From positions 1 to 64,000 of the forward strand of contig CAYGJL010000015.1 of the NCBI GenBank assembly GCA_964350145.1: 64,000 nucleotides of DNA. Direction: 5' to 3'. This DNA is from JACDCY01 sp964350145 (lineage in GTDB: Bacteria > Gemmatimonadota > Gemmatimonadetes > Gemmatimonadales > Gemmatimonadaceae). The notes under the pieces were generated by a model, which made no database searches, was not told the origin of the DNA, and saw only the letters and a list, made by a program, of their open reading frames with translations. A program made the translations under genes and the position numbers. Shown one piece after another: positions 8,643 to 17,766 of the stretch. Each line of letters opens with the position of its first letter. Positions within the stretch are counted from its first letter, which is position 1.

Positions 8643-11252
8643 TCAGTCCGTGCTCAGCGCCTTCTCGATCGCGAACAGGATGTGGCGCGTGTGCGCCATC
8701 GTCTCCGCGTTTGCGCTCTTCCCGGCGAGCATCCGCTGGATGGAGCGCAGGTTGGCCAGCGCCGCCGACTGCGACGGATAATCAAAGGGGGCGTTGGTCG
8801 GCGCAGTGATCATCGCCGCCAGCCGGTTCACGTACTCCAACTGCAGGTTCTGCCGGAACGTGTTCACGTTCCCTCGCGCGTCCGCCGCGAAGACCGCCGC
8901 CGTCAGATCCGACATCACCTCGGCCAGCGGGTACTCGTTGCCGTACAGGCGCGAGTCAGTGATGCGAGTGAGCGTTAGCGGGTGCAGCAAGTGGTTCAAC
9001 AGCTGGCGGTGAATCGCCAGGGCGCGCGCGTGAATCTTCGGATCTTCCGGCGCGCTGAAGAAGTCGAAGCCGCGCCGCTGCATCGCCAGGTAGTTGTACA
9101 ATCTCGACGAGGCGTCGAAAGCCGTCGGCGCGAACATTTTGCTCGCGAGCACCTGCATCGCGCGCTTCTGATCCGCGCGGCTCACCGGCGTAAACGGCTT
9201 CGTCGCGCCCGGCTGGCCCACCATCGCCCGATCCACGTACACGCCGCCGATGTAGCGCGTGACGACGTCGGCCGCGCCCGCCTGCTGCCCGCTCAAAACA
9301 AGATATGCCGAGCGCAGCTCGTGGTACGACTTGCCCTCCGTCGAGTACCTCGCGGGCAGGCGCAGCATGAGATCGTTGGCCAGATCTATGCGCGCGGCGG
9401 AATAGCCGATCGCGTCGCTCGAAAGGTCGTTGGTGTTCACGCGAGGATCGATGGCTTTCCCCGGCGAACGCATGTCGTCCGCATCGTTGCCGAACTCCAG
9501 CCCCGGCTCCGTCGAGCGGGCGAGCAGCGCGCTCATGCGCGCCGGATCGTCGAGCTGCGGGTCGTAGCCGAACTGGATCGCCCAGAAGTCGTACGGGCCC
9601 GGCTTGCTCGGGAAGTAGTCCACCACCGCGCCATTGGCGCCGAGGTTGACGAGCGGATACTCCATCACCGAGCCGGTGACGCCCTTCGCGGAAGTGATCG
9701 AGCGGTCCGCGAGCTGCGCGGGTGTGAGCATCTGGCTCGACTTCATATTGTGGTTCAGGCCGAGCGTGTGCCCGACTTCGTGCAGCGCGAGGTAGGCGAT
9801 CGACTGCCGGATGTACTCGCGCTTGTCGTATTCCGACGCGCCGTTCACGTCCAGCGCCTGCATTCCGAACATCGTGTTGAGGTGCAGGTAGTGGCCCGCC
9901 GAGCAGATCAGCGTGTTGTTCGCGTGAATCTCGCTGTCGCTCTCCTCGCCCGTCGCGAAGAGACCGGCCGCGTTGAACAACCGCTCCTGCCGGAGCCGGT
10001 TCGTGATGAACACGTACTCCAGCATCACGTCCGCGCCGAGGATCTCGCCCGTGCGCGGATTGATGAAGCTCGGGCCGTAGCCCCCGAACGGCGGATTCGG
10101 CGACGAGGTCCAGCGGAGCACGTTGTAGCGGATGTCGCCGGCATCCCAGTCGGCGTCATCGGGCTGCACGTTCACCACGACCGCGTTGCGGAAGCCCGCG
10201 GCCTCGAACGGCTTGTTCCACTCCAGCACCGCCTGGCGAATGGGCTCGCGCAGCTCGTGCGGCGTCGTGTGCTCGATCCACCAGGTGATCGGCGTCACGG
10301 GCTCCGAGATCGCGGCGGTCGGGTCCTTCTTCACCAGCTTCCAACGGTTAATCAAATCGCGGTACGGCGTCACGCTCGGCGAGAGCATGTCGTTCACCTG
10401 CGCCGTGAAGTAGCCGACACGGGGATCGTCGTAGCGCGGCGTGTAGCCGTTCTCCGGCATCGCGATGAAGCTGTGCTGCACGGCGATGCTGACGTTGCGC
10501 GGATCGGTGATGTCGAGGCCGCCGCGGTTCAGCGGCGCGGGGTTCTCATACACGTACTCGACGATCACGTCCGCGTTCATCGGGTAATTGCGCACCGACA
10601 CATAGCGAGTCTTCGTCTTGCTGAGGGTCCCAAGCGCGAAGCTCTGGCCCGGCCGTGCGTTGGGATTGGCGGCGGGTTTGATCTGCGCCAGCGCTTCGGT
10701 AAGGAAGATGTCGTCTACCTTCACCAGGTACGAGTCGTCGTCCTCCGCCACGATGTCCTGCACGCTCACTACGGCCGGGCTGATGTTGGCCGAAGCCGCG
10801 CGAGAGAGCGGGCTGGACGGATCGAAGTAGAACGCCGTATTCTGCGTGACGAACTCGATCTTGTTGTAGTTCTTCCGGATAGAGAAGACGTCGTTGTTCG
10901 CGAACGCGCCGCGGAACGAGCCAGCCGACGTGACTCCGTCCACGACGTGCATGAAATAGATGTATTCCTTGCCCAACTGGTCCTTCTTGATGACCATGTG
11001 CATAGAGCCGTTGGCCGTGTCCTGATACAGCGAGAAGAGGCCGTCCACCTTGCGGCTGGTCTTGGTCACGCTCGCGATCGTCTTCTTCGCGGGCGTGGCC
11101 GCGGCGCCACCGGGGGACGAAGACGCAGACGCAGTTTGCGTCGAAGACGCGGACGACGAGCCGGCGGGAGCGGGCTTGGTGGATTGCAGCGAAGCACACC
11201 CGAGGGCGAGCTGGGAGAGAACAACTGCCTGGACAAAGCGCAACGGTGTCAT
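8643..11252 (-). CDS. Large secreted zinc-dependent metalloprotease (DUF5117/DUF4953 type)
   Basis: 869 residues with a lipoprotein-like signal (ALGCAS). A low-complexity Ser/Ala/Pro linker follows. The middle part matches the DUF5117 type (NNDVFSIRKNYNKIEFV), and the catalytic domain carries HEVGHTLGLNHN near residue 490, an extended HExxHxxGxxH zinc site. The C-terminal region (AMQRRGFDFF, HRQLLNHLLHP) is typical of the DUF4953 family found in Bacteroidota and Gemmatimonadota. Expected to be a periplasmic or surface endopeptidase. The long open frame on the opposite strand (8982-11672) is a codon-bias shadow. Confidence 0.9.
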   Translation of the reverse strand: MTPLRFVQAVVLSQLALGCASLQSTKPAPAGSSSASSTQTASASSSPGGAAATPAKKTIASVTKTSRKVDGLFSLYQDTANGSMHMVIKKDQLGKEYIYFMHVVDGVTSAGSFRGAFANNDVFSIRKNYNKIEFVTQNTAFYFDPSSPLSRAASANISPAVVSVQDIVAEDDDSYLVKVDDIFLTEALAQIKPAANPNARPGQSFALGTLSKTKTRYVSVRNYPMNADVIVEYVYENPAPLNRGGLDITDPRNVSIAVQHSFIAMPENGYTPRYDDPRVGYFTAQVNDMLSPSVTPYRDLINRWKLVKKDPTAAISEPVTPITWWIEHTTPHELREPIRQAVLEWNKPFEAAGFRNAVVVNVQPDDADWDAGDIRYNVLRWTSSPNPPFGGYGPSFINPRTGEILGADVMLEYVFITNRLRQERLFNAAGLFATGEESDSEIHANNTLICSAGHYLHLNTMFGMQALDVNGASEYDKREYIRQSIAYLALHEVGHTLGLNHNMKSSQMLTPAQLADRSITSAKGVTGSVMEYPLVNLGANGAVVDYFPSKPGPYDFWAIQFGYDPQLDDPARMSALLARSTEPGLEFGNDADDMRSPGKAIDPRVNTNDLSSDAIGYSAARIDLANDLMLRLPARYSTEGKSYHELRSAYLVLSGQQAGAADVVTRYIGGVYVDRAMVGQPGATKPFTPVSRADQKRAMQVLASKMFAPTAFDASSRLYNYLAMQRRGFDFFSAPEDPKIHARALAIHRQLLNHLLHPLTLTRITDSRLYGNEYPLAEVMSDLTAAVFAADARGNVNTFRQNLQLEYVNRLAAMITAPTNAPFDYPSQSAALANLRSIQRMLAGKSANAETMAHTRHILFAIEKALSTD

Positions 11253-11473
11253 GGGAGGACTCGGAGAGAGCGGTTAAGAGCCGGAAACGCCATCTATTGG
11301 AGCGCGGAACCTGCAAAATGGTTCGCGCGCAAACGGAATTCGCCGATTCAGGGACGAGCGAGGTGGCGGGGCAACAGTGGCTCTTCGGGCACCGGTTCGT
11401 CAAGAATGCGGCAAACGCCAGAATGTCCGGCCCTACGGTTGCGCGCGGCCCAAGGTTCCATGATGTTGCCGCG

Positions 11474-13285
11474 ATGGATCCCGCGTCCGAGGCACCCGCT
11501 CGGCAGGCCCCCGACCCGCGCGCCTCGCGGCGGGCCCCCCTGCCCCGACTCTGGGACAATGCGCTCCGCTGGCTCGAGAGACGGGATTGGGATGAGAGCG
11601 CGACCCTCATGGTATTCGGCGGGCTCGTGGGCGTCGTCACGGGCCTCGGCGTGGTCGCCTTCTACGGGCTGATAGACCTCAGTCATCTTGTCCTGATACG
11701 CTGGCCACGAGAACAGCTCCCCTTGGTTGGCCGAGCTTTGTACCAGCCATTGCTTACGGCGTTCGGGCTTTGGGCAGCATGGTTCGTTATCCGCCGTACG
11801 AGAACGCCCGACGGCCAAAACGTCCCTGACGTTCAGCTCGCCGTGGCGAAGCGTGACGGTGTGATTCACACCAACCCGGTGCTCGCGCGTGCGCTCGCGT
11901 CCGCGATGACGCTCGGGTCCGGCGGCTCGGCGGGCGCCGAGGGGCCCGTGGCTGTGCACGGCTCGTGGCTCGGATCGCTCCTCGGCCGCCACCTTCGATT
12001 CCAGACGCGACATGTCAAAATCCTGGTCGGCTGCGGCGCCGCCGCGGGAATCGCCGGCGCCTTCAACGCGCCTTTTGCGGGCGCTTTCTTCGCCCTGGAG
12101 GAAGTACTCGGCACGTTCTCCGCGGGCGCGTTCAGTCCGGTCGTGGTGGCGAGCGTCGTCGGCGCGCTCACGGTGCGCCCGTTCCTCGGCGACAATCTCG
12201 TGTTCAACGTCGTGCTGCCGAACGACCCGCATCCGCTCGCGAGCGCGCTGGTGTATCCGGTACTCGGCATCGCCTGCGGTCTCGTCGCGGCCGGCTACAC
12301 GCGCCTCGTCCTCGCCGCTCCGGCAGCGAGCAAGCGAGTCCCGGGACCGGATTGGGTCAAGCCCGTGGTGGGCGGCCTCCTTACGGGCGCGATAGTCGCC
12401 GCTTCGGGCGGACTGCTCGCCGGAAACGGACACCTGGCGATTCCCGCGGTGATCTTCGGCGGGCTAGCGTGGTACGTGTTGCTCGCGATCGCCGCCGCAA
12501 AGATCGCGGCCACCGCGCTGACGCTCGGCTTCGGCGGGTCAGGCGGTGTTTTTACGCCGACGTTGTTCATCGGCGCGGCGTTGGGCGGCGGGCTCGGCGT
12601 GCTGGGAGCGCAGGTAGTGCCTGGAGGACTGGTGAATCCCCAGGCGTGGGCGCTCGTCGGAATGGCCGGCATGGTAGCGGCAGCGACGCGCGCGCCGCTG
12701 ACGGCAATCTTCATGGTGTACGAGATGACGGACGACTACCGGTACGTCGTCCCGCTCATGCTCGTGACGGCGATCGCGCACGTCACTTCGAGACGATTCG
12801 CCGTCCACGGCCTGTACGACGGATGGCTCGCGGCGAGGGGCGAGCAGGTCGCTCACGGAGTGGACAGGTCAGTGATGGACAGCGTGCATGTGCATGAGGC
12901 GTATGATCGGAAGGTGCGGGGCGTGCCTCCCGAAATGGATCTGGACGGGCTGGCCGTCGCCGCCGGACGCACCAAGCACGGAGTCGTACCGGTCCTGGAT
13001 CCGGATGGACGCCTCCTCGGACTGGTCGGACATCACGCCATCCGCGACGCGTTGCTCGCGCGGCTGGAGCATTCCACGGTGCTGATCGCGGAGGATATCG
13101 CCGAGCCCGCGGAGACTATTCACTCGCACGCGTCGTTGCGAGAAGCGTTATCCGTCATGAACGCCCGCGGGCAGGATGCGCTCGCCGTCGTGGAGCGTTC
13201 TCCGCGCGGCGAGCGCTTTTCCGGACTACTTACCCGGGACGGTTTGCTGCAGGCGTACGAGCGCGCGTTGAAACGCGCGGTCTGA
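11474..13285 (+). CDS. ClC-family chloride channel/antiporter with CBS domains
   Basis: About 603 residues from the ATG at 11474; the frame is open upstream to 11246, so the start is uncertain. ClC signature motifs are present: GSGGSAGAEGP (gating Glu at about residue 156), the helix AAAGIAGAFNAPFAG, and GFGGSGGVFTP, equivalent to GxFxP. There are 10-12 hydrophobic segments, followed by two C-terminal CBS repeats (about 470-600). A retained gating glutamate is compatible with either a gated channel or an H+/Cl- antiporter. It is divergent from the metalloprotease gene and convergent with the YeaQ-like gene. Confidence 0.9.
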   Translation: MDPASEAPARQAPDPRASRRAPLPRLWDNALRWLERRDWDESATLMVFGGLVGVVTGLGVVAFYGLIDLSHLVLIRWPREQLPLVGRALYQPLLTAFGLWAAWFVIRRTRTPDGQNVPDVQLAVAKRDGVIHTNPVLARALASAMTLGSGGSAGAEGPVAVHGSWLGSLLGRHLRFQTRHVKILVGCGAAAGIAGAFNAPFAGAFFALEEVLGTFSAGAFSPVVVASVVGALTVRPFLGDNLVFNVVLPNDPHPLASALVYPVLGIACGLVAAGYTRLVLAAPAASKRVPGPDWVKPVVGGLLTGAIVAASGGLLAGNGHLAIPAVIFGGLAWYVLLAIAAAKIAATALTLGFGGSGGVFTPTLFIGAALGGGLGVLGAQVVPGGLVNPQAWALVGMAGMVAAATRAPLTAIFMVYEMTDDYRYVVPLMLVTAIAHVTSRRFAVHGLYDGWLAARGEQVAHGVDRSVMDSVHVHEAYDRKVRGVPPEMDLDGLAVAAGRTKHGVVPVLDPDGRLLGLVGHHAIRDALLARLEHSTVLIAEDIAEPAETIHSHASLREALSVMNARGQDALAVVERSPRGERFSGLLTRDGLLQAYERALKRAV

Positions 13286-13302
13286 TCTCGTACGCCTTCC
13301 GA

Positions 13303-13563
13303 TCAGCTCTTTGTAGTCGAGCGCCGGATGAGCCGAAGCAGGAACAACAGGACCACCGCGCCGATGAACGCCACGAAGATGACACCCGCCAGTCCGCCGA
13401 GTGGCGAGGTGACTCCGAGGCTGGTGAACAGCCAACCGCCGACGAACGCCCCGACGATGCCGATGATGATGTCGCCGATGAGCCCGTAACCGGTGCCGCC
13501 CATCACGAGGGACGCGAGCACACCAGCGATGAGACCTACAATGAGCCAGGTGAGCAAGTCCAT
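13303..13563 (-). CDS. GlsB/YeaQ/YmgE-family small membrane protein
   Basis: 86 residues with three hydrophobic segments and the glycine-rich family pattern (IVGLIAGVLASLVMGG, then IIIGIVGAFVGGWL). The ATG at 13563 has GGAG upstream and matches the usual family start (MDLLTWLIVGL). In other bacteria these are transglycosylase-associated, stress-induced inner-membrane proteins of unknown mechanism. No partner gene is evident nearby. Confidence 0.85.
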   Translation of the reverse strand: MDLLTWLIVGLIAGVLASLVMGGTGYGLIGDIIIGIVGAFVGGWLFTSLGVTSPLGGLAGVIFVAFIGAVVLLFLLRLIRRSTTKS

Positions 13564-13680
13564 AGCATTCTCCGGACGAAAGCGTGGATGAGCGTACTGC
13601 TGCCCAATCATTCGATCAGGGAGCCACGCTCATGGGAGAAGGTGCGGTCCGGCGGCAGCCGGGCGCAAGAAGCGTGACGC

Positions 13681-14073
13681 TTATCGCTTCCCGTGGGTGG
13701 CCGTGACGACCGACTTGATCCCGCCCCTGACGTTGAAATCGCCCACGACCTCCATCCACCTGGGCTTCACCCGCTCGATCAGGTCGTCGAGGATCCGGTT
13801 GACCGCGCGCTCGTAGAACGTCCCGTCGTTCCGGAAGCTCCAGAGGTAGAGCTTGAGACTCTTGAGCTCGACGCAGAGCGCGTCGGGCACGTACCGGATC
13901 CGTATGGTTCCAAAATCGGGAGCCCCTCCGCGCAGCAGCTCCAGCTCGGCGGCGTCGGTCTCGATCCCTCCGACCGGACATAGCGACGTGAACTCCGTCG
14001 TCTCCATATAGATCTCGTAATCCCGCTTGGGGTGCGGGTTGTCAAACGTTTCCAGCAGCTCGGGACGCGGCAT
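13681..14073 (-). CDS. queF: NADPH-dependent preQ0 reductase with a catalytic-loop insertion
   Basis: Reduces 7-cyano-7-deazaguanine (preQ0) to preQ1 in queuosine biosynthesis. It is a type I (short, about 130 residues) QueF. Recognised by FTSLCPV with catalytic Cys32, the substrate-binding ELKSLKLYLWSFRN (Glu69), and EVVGDFNVRGGI. In the Bacillus enzyme the catalytic Cys and Asp are seven residues apart (CPQTGQPDF); here about 14 extra residues lie between them, giving C32 and D53. The ATG at 14073 is preferred over a TTG at 14103. No other queuosine gene is in the window. Confidence 0.9.
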   Translation of the reverse strand: MPRPELLETFDNPHPKRDYEIYMETTEFTSLCPVGGIETDAAELELLRGGAPDFGTIRIRYVPDALCVELKSLKLYLWSFRNDGTFYERAVNRILDDLIERVKPRWMEVVGDFNVRGGIKSVVTATHGKR

Positions 14074-14137
14074 AAGAGCGGAGTCTCGCGTGCCCGCGGT
14101 CAATACGCAACTGGCGGGCGCTGTTCACCGGCGATTG

Positions 14138-14299
14138 CGGACTGAGGACCCTTGCGGCCTCAGGACTAACTACAATCGCAGATCTACGACTAAGTGAGGA
14201 CTGAGGAGAGAGGCATCCGCGATCCTCGGTCCTCGATTAATCGCCGATCCGCGATGGCCGTTGGTCCTGAGGCCGCAAGGGTCCTGAATCCTCAGTCCG
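14138..14299. repeat. Long imperfect palindrome downstream of the rhomboid gene
   Basis: A perfect 21-bp inverted repeat (14146-14166 and 14264-14284) is separated by 97 bp. Outer copies of CGGACTGAGGA / TCCTCAGTCCG extend the arms. The interior repeats related words (GAGGACTGAGGA, CGCGATCC, CGATCC). It ends 12 bp from the rhomboid stop codon. No ORF lies inside. Confidence 0.85.
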
Positions 14300-14311
14300 A
14301 GTCTGCGAGGC

Positions 14312-15214
14312 TTACCCGCCTCGTAACTCTCGCGAAAAGCGTTCGAGAATCTTGCGTTCGTCGGGGCTGAGGCTCTGCACTCCGGAGCTCGAGATCTTGT
14401 CGAGCACGCGATTGAGCTCTTCCGCCCGCCGCTTCCGGGTGTCCGGCGCCGGTGGAAGGAGCTTGGGCGAGACGGCGATGCTCTTTGCCACCACCGGGTC
14501 CGTTCGATTGACCGAGCTCTCGCGCGTGCGCGGCTGCCGCTTGGGCACTGATCGCGGCATGTCGTCGGTTTCGTCGGGTACTGCCGCGACTCGCCGGCGA
14601 AAACGCTCGATTCCACCCGAGCCGGGTCCCTTGATGTACACCCATCCGAACAGGAGGCCGCCCAGGTGCGCGACGGCCGCGATGCTGGATCCGCGGCCCC
14701 CGCCGCGCTGCGACGCGATCGCGAGTAGCAGGTTTATCACCACCAACCACGCCACGAACCACTTCGTTTTCATGGGGATGACGCCGAAGACGAACACCTC
14801 TTCATCGGGCCAGCGCATGGCGAACGCGAGCATCACTCCGAAAACAGCCGCGGAGGCGCCGACCAGCACGCCGTTCCGGACCAGAATGAGATGCGTGAGC
14901 GCGCCGCCCAACCCGCACCAGAGGTAAAACGCAGTGAATCCGCGGGTGCTCCATTCGGATTCGACGCGCGGCCCGAACGTCCACAGCGCGAACATGTTGA
15001 AGGCGAGGTGGGCGAGCCCGGCGTGGACGAACATGTAGGTCGCCATCGTCCACCAGCCCGCCGGCATGGCGACGCTGTCGAAGCCGAGCGCGGCGAATAC
15101 GTTGCGCTCGCCGAAGACCGCGAGCTGCAGGAAATACACGCCGATATTGATCGCGAGCAGCCACGCGATCGCGGGTGTGATTCTGAACCGCGCTTCTTCC
15201 CGATACTCAGTCAC
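14312..15214 (-). CDS. Rhomboid-family intramembrane serine protease
   Basis: 300 residues with six membrane helices. The HxxxN segment reads HAGLAHLAFN. The nucleophile is S121 in VGASAAVFG (GxSx pattern) and the general base is H183 in AVAHLGGLLFG. This is the Ser-His dyad of active rhomboids. After a polar linker the C-terminus (ELNRVLDKISSSGVQSLSPDERKILE) matches the short DUF6576 tail found on many bacterial rhomboids. It is downstream of ddl on the same strand, with a repeat element between them. Confidence 0.9.
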   Translation of the reverse strand: MTEYREEARFRITPAIAWLLAINIGVYFLQLAVFGERNVFAALGFDSVAMPAGWWTMATYMFVHAGLAHLAFNMFALWTFGPRVESEWSTRGFTAFYLWCGLGGALTHLILVRNGVLVGASAAVFGVMLAFAMRWPDEEVFVFGVIPMKTKWFVAWLVVINLLLAIASQRGGGRGSSIAAVAHLGGLLFGWVYIKGPGSGGIERFRRRVAAVPDETDDMPRSVPKRQPRTRESSVNRTDPVVAKSIAVSPKLLPPAPDTRKRRAEELNRVLDKISSSGVQSLSPDERKILERFSRELRGG

Positions 15215-15306
15215 CGTCGCCGCTTCGCCTCATCCCTGATGACTCTCTTCTATACAGAAAAGCTCTTGGGCTGGTTCCCGCTCAGCAATATCCCCATCGC
15301 CTGATA

Positions 15307-15337
15307 GGACGCAGCACGCAGGACGCAGGACGCAGGG
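15307..15337. repeat. ACGCAG short tandem repeat
   Basis: Four to five copies of a GGACGCAG/CACGCAG unit, ending 4 bp from the ddl stop codon. Related repeats occur at 21838-21852 and 24536-24564, in each case just beyond a minus-strand stop codon. Confidence 0.7.
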
Positions 15338-15341
15338 CCGT

Positions 15342-16334
15342 TCACTTGCCCGTCGCAAGCAACACGATCCTCTCACAAAAATCGGGAAAGGATATCCCCA
15401 CGGCGGCGGCCGCCTGTGGGATCAGACTCAACTCGGTCATCCCGGGCAAGGTGTTGACCTCGAGACAGTACAAGGAGCCGTCGGCGGCCATGCGGAAGTC
15501 CACGCGGGGGCACCCACCGAGCTTCAACGCGCGGAACGCCAGCTTCGCCTGGCGCTTGGCGTCCTCCGCCACAGCGGCCGGGATATCCGCTGGGAAGACC
15601 TCTTCCGCCATGCCCGCCGTGTACTTGCACTCGTAATCGTATATCTCGTGCTTCGGGATGATCTCCCCCACGGGCAGCGCCTCTTCGCCGAGCATGCCCA
15701 CGGTCAATTCCCTTCCCGCGATGAACTTCTCGATCATGACTTCGTCGTCGTGCCGGAAGGCTTCGTCGATCGCCGGCGCCAGGTCTTCGATCCGCTTGAC
15801 GACCGTGAGCCCCACGCTCGATCCCTCTTTTGAGGGCTTCACGATCACGGGCAGTCCGAGCTCGGCCAGCACCTCCTCCTTCGTCGCCGGCGCCATAAGC
15901 CAGTCGGGCGTGCCGACCCCTGCCGCCCGGAGGATGATCTTCGACAGCTCCTTGTCCATGGCCAGCGCGCTGGCGAGGTGGCCGCTACCAGTGTAGCGTA
16001 TTCCCGCCATGTCGAGCAGGGCCTGGAGCGTACCGTCCTCCCCCTGCCCCCCGTGCAACGCCAGGAAAACCACGTCGGCGCCGGTCAGCTCCGGCAGTTG
16101 GGTGAGCGTGGGCAGCGTCGCGAGCTGCTGCAGCTCCTGCAGGGTCGGTGGAGTCGTCTTGACCCCGTACTCGCGCAGCGCGCGCTCGGCCGCCGCGTCG
16201 ATCGGGCCCTTCGCGGGATCCACCAGGAGGACATCGTGCCCTTTCCGGCGGAGCGCGTCCGCGATCCGGAGACCCGAAGCCATCGACACGTCCCGCTCCG
16301 ACGACGCGCCGCCCAGCAACACCGTGATCTTCAA
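15342..16334 (-). CDS. ddl: D-alanine--D-alanine ligase
   Basis: 330 residues, the normal length. ATP-grasp enzyme joining two D-Ala for peptidoglycan precursors. Signatures: LLGGASSERDVSMASG at the N-terminus, LALHGGQGEDGTLQ, VKPSKEGSSVGL (ATP loop), and the C-terminal CPRVDFRM...CLEVNTLPGMTELS with the Mg-binding Glu and Asn. It lies 7 bp downstream of the cbs-like gene in the same direction. Confidence 0.96.
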   Translation of the reverse strand: MKITVLLGGASSERDVSMASGLRIADALRRKGHDVLLVDPAKGPIDAAAERALREYGVKTTPPTLQELQQLATLPTLTQLPELTGADVVFLALHGGQGEDGTLQALLDMAGIRYTGSGHLASALAMDKELSKIILRAAGVGTPDWLMAPATKEEVLAELGLPVIVKPSKEGSSVGLTVVKRIEDLAPAIDEAFRHDDEVMIEKFIAGRELTVGMLGEEALPVGEIIPKHEIYDYECKYTAGMAEEVFPADIPAAVAEDAKRQAKLAFRALKLGGCPRVDFRMAADGSLYCLEVNTLPGMTELSLIPQAAAAVGISFPDFCERIVLLATGK

Positions 16335-16341
16335 CGGGCGC

Positions 16342-17766
16342 TCAGCTCGACATCATGAAGTGCAGCATGTCCGAGCGGGTCACGATCCCGAGCCGGCCGT
16401 CGTCACGCACCAGCACGGCCGGCGTGGACTTGGACAACAGCTTCACGATCCCGTCCACCGACTGGTTCGCGTCCACAACCGGGAACGGTGAGTCCATCAC
16501 GTCCGCGACGGATGCGTCCAGCAGCTTGGGATCCGCGAGCGTTTTCTGCGACAGCGCCCAGTCGCTGACCGACCCTACGCAATCGTCGCCGTCCATCACC
16601 GGCAGCTGCGAGACGTCGTGCAGCGTCATCAGCCCTACCGCCTGGCGCACCCTCGCACCGGGAGTCGTGCTGACGATGCCAGGGGATTTCGACGTCTTCC
16701 GCACGAGCACGTCCTCGAGCGAGACGCGTTGCGCGTCGAGCATTTGGTTCTCCCGCATCCACTCGTCGCTGTACAGCTTCGATAGATAGCGCTCACCGGT
16801 ATCGGCCAGCACCGTAACCACGAGCGCGTCCGGATCGTCGAGTTGCTTGGCGATCAGCAGCGCCAGGTGCGTGTTCAGCCCGGAGGAGCCGCCGGCAAAT
16901 AAACCCTCCTCGCGCGTGAGCCGGCGCGCCATGGCAAACGCATCCTTGTCGCTCACGGTGTGGAATTCGTCCACGAGTGACATGTCGAGCGTGCCCGGAA
17001 CCTTGTCCTGGCCGATCCCCTCTACCTTGTAGGGAGCCCCCTCGACTATGCTCGCGCCCTTCGTCCGCCACTTGTCCGCGAGTATCGACCCCGCAGGATC
17101 GCCCATGATCAGGCGCACCTTCGGATTCTTCTCCTTGAGATAGCGCCCGACCCCGGTAGCCGTACCGCCGGTCCCGGCGGCGAGCACGAGATGCGTGATC
17201 CGCCCCTCGGTCTGCTCCCACAGCTCGGGACCGGTCGTAGCGTAGTGCGCGTCGGGATTCGCGTCGTTGTAGAACTGGTCGGCGAAGATCGCGTTCGGCG
17301 TCTCCGAAGCGATCCGCCGTGCCATGACCAGATAATGCTCCGGGTGGTCGGGCGGAACGGCGGTCGGCGTAATGATCACCTCTGCCCCAAACGCCTTCAG
17401 CAGCCGGACTTTCTCCTGTGACATCTTGTCCGGCATAGTAAAGATACACTTGTATCCTTTTAGCACGGCCGCGAGCACGAGGCCCACGCCGGTGTTCCCG
17501 CTGGTCGCTTCGACGATGGTCCCGCCGCGCTTGAGCCGGCCCTCGCGCTCCGCCTGCTCGATGATGGCCGATCCGATCCGGTCCTTGATGGATCCGCCGG
17601 GGTTGAACATCTCGGCCTTCGCGTAAACCGGAGTTCGGATACCGCGGGTAACGCGGTTGAGGCGGATGAGCGGAGTCCACCCGACGGTATCGAGGACGGA
17701 ATCGTACCGCTTGAGCTTCTCGGAGCTCGCGAGCTGCCTTTTCTGGCCCGACCCGTCCCGCTTCAC
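16342..17766 (-). CDS. Cystathionine beta-synthase-like PLP enzyme with CBS domain pair
   Basis: 474 residues. The fold-type II PLP domain (about 20-330) carries the Schiff-base Lys61 in NPGGSIKDRIG, the asparagine loop TSGNTG and the phosphate-binding GTGGTATG. Two CBS repeats follow (about 350-470: RQAVGLMTLHDVSQLPV and ADVMDSPFPVVDANQ). This architecture is that of cystathionine beta-synthase, making cystathionine from serine and homocysteine, although a cysteine-synthase activity cannot be excluded. The start overlaps the upstream TonB-domain gene's stop by 4 nt. Confidence 0.9.
   Translation of the reverse strand: MKRDGSGQKRQLASSEKLKRYDSVLDTVGWTPLIRLNRVTRGIRTPVYAKAEMFNPGGSIKDRIGSAIIEQAEREGRLKRGGTIVEATSGNTGVGLVLAAVLKGYKCIFTMPDKMSQEKVRLLKAFGAEVIITPTAVPPDHPEHYLVMARRIASETPNAIFADQFYNDANPDAHYATTGPELWEQTEGRITHLVLAAGTGGTATGVGRYLKEKNPKVRLIMGDPAGSILADKWRTKGASIVEGAPYKVEGIGQDKVPGTLDMSLVDEFHTVSDKDAFAMARRLTREEGLFAGGSSGLNTHLALLIAKQLDDPDALVVTVLADTGERYLSKLYSDEWMRENQMLDAQRVSLEDVLVRKTSKSPGIVSTTPGARVRQAVGLMTLHDVSQLPVMDGDDCVGSVSDWALSQKTLADPKLLDASVADVMDSPFPVVDANQSVDGIVKLLSKSTPAVLVRDDGRLGIVTRSDMLHFMMSS

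Noticed and set aside
8982..11672. Open frame of 896 codons antisense to the metalloprotease gene
   Set aside because: It is Arg/His/Val-rich with no motif, typical of a GC-rich third-position shadow, whereas the minus strand encodes a complete HExxH protease.
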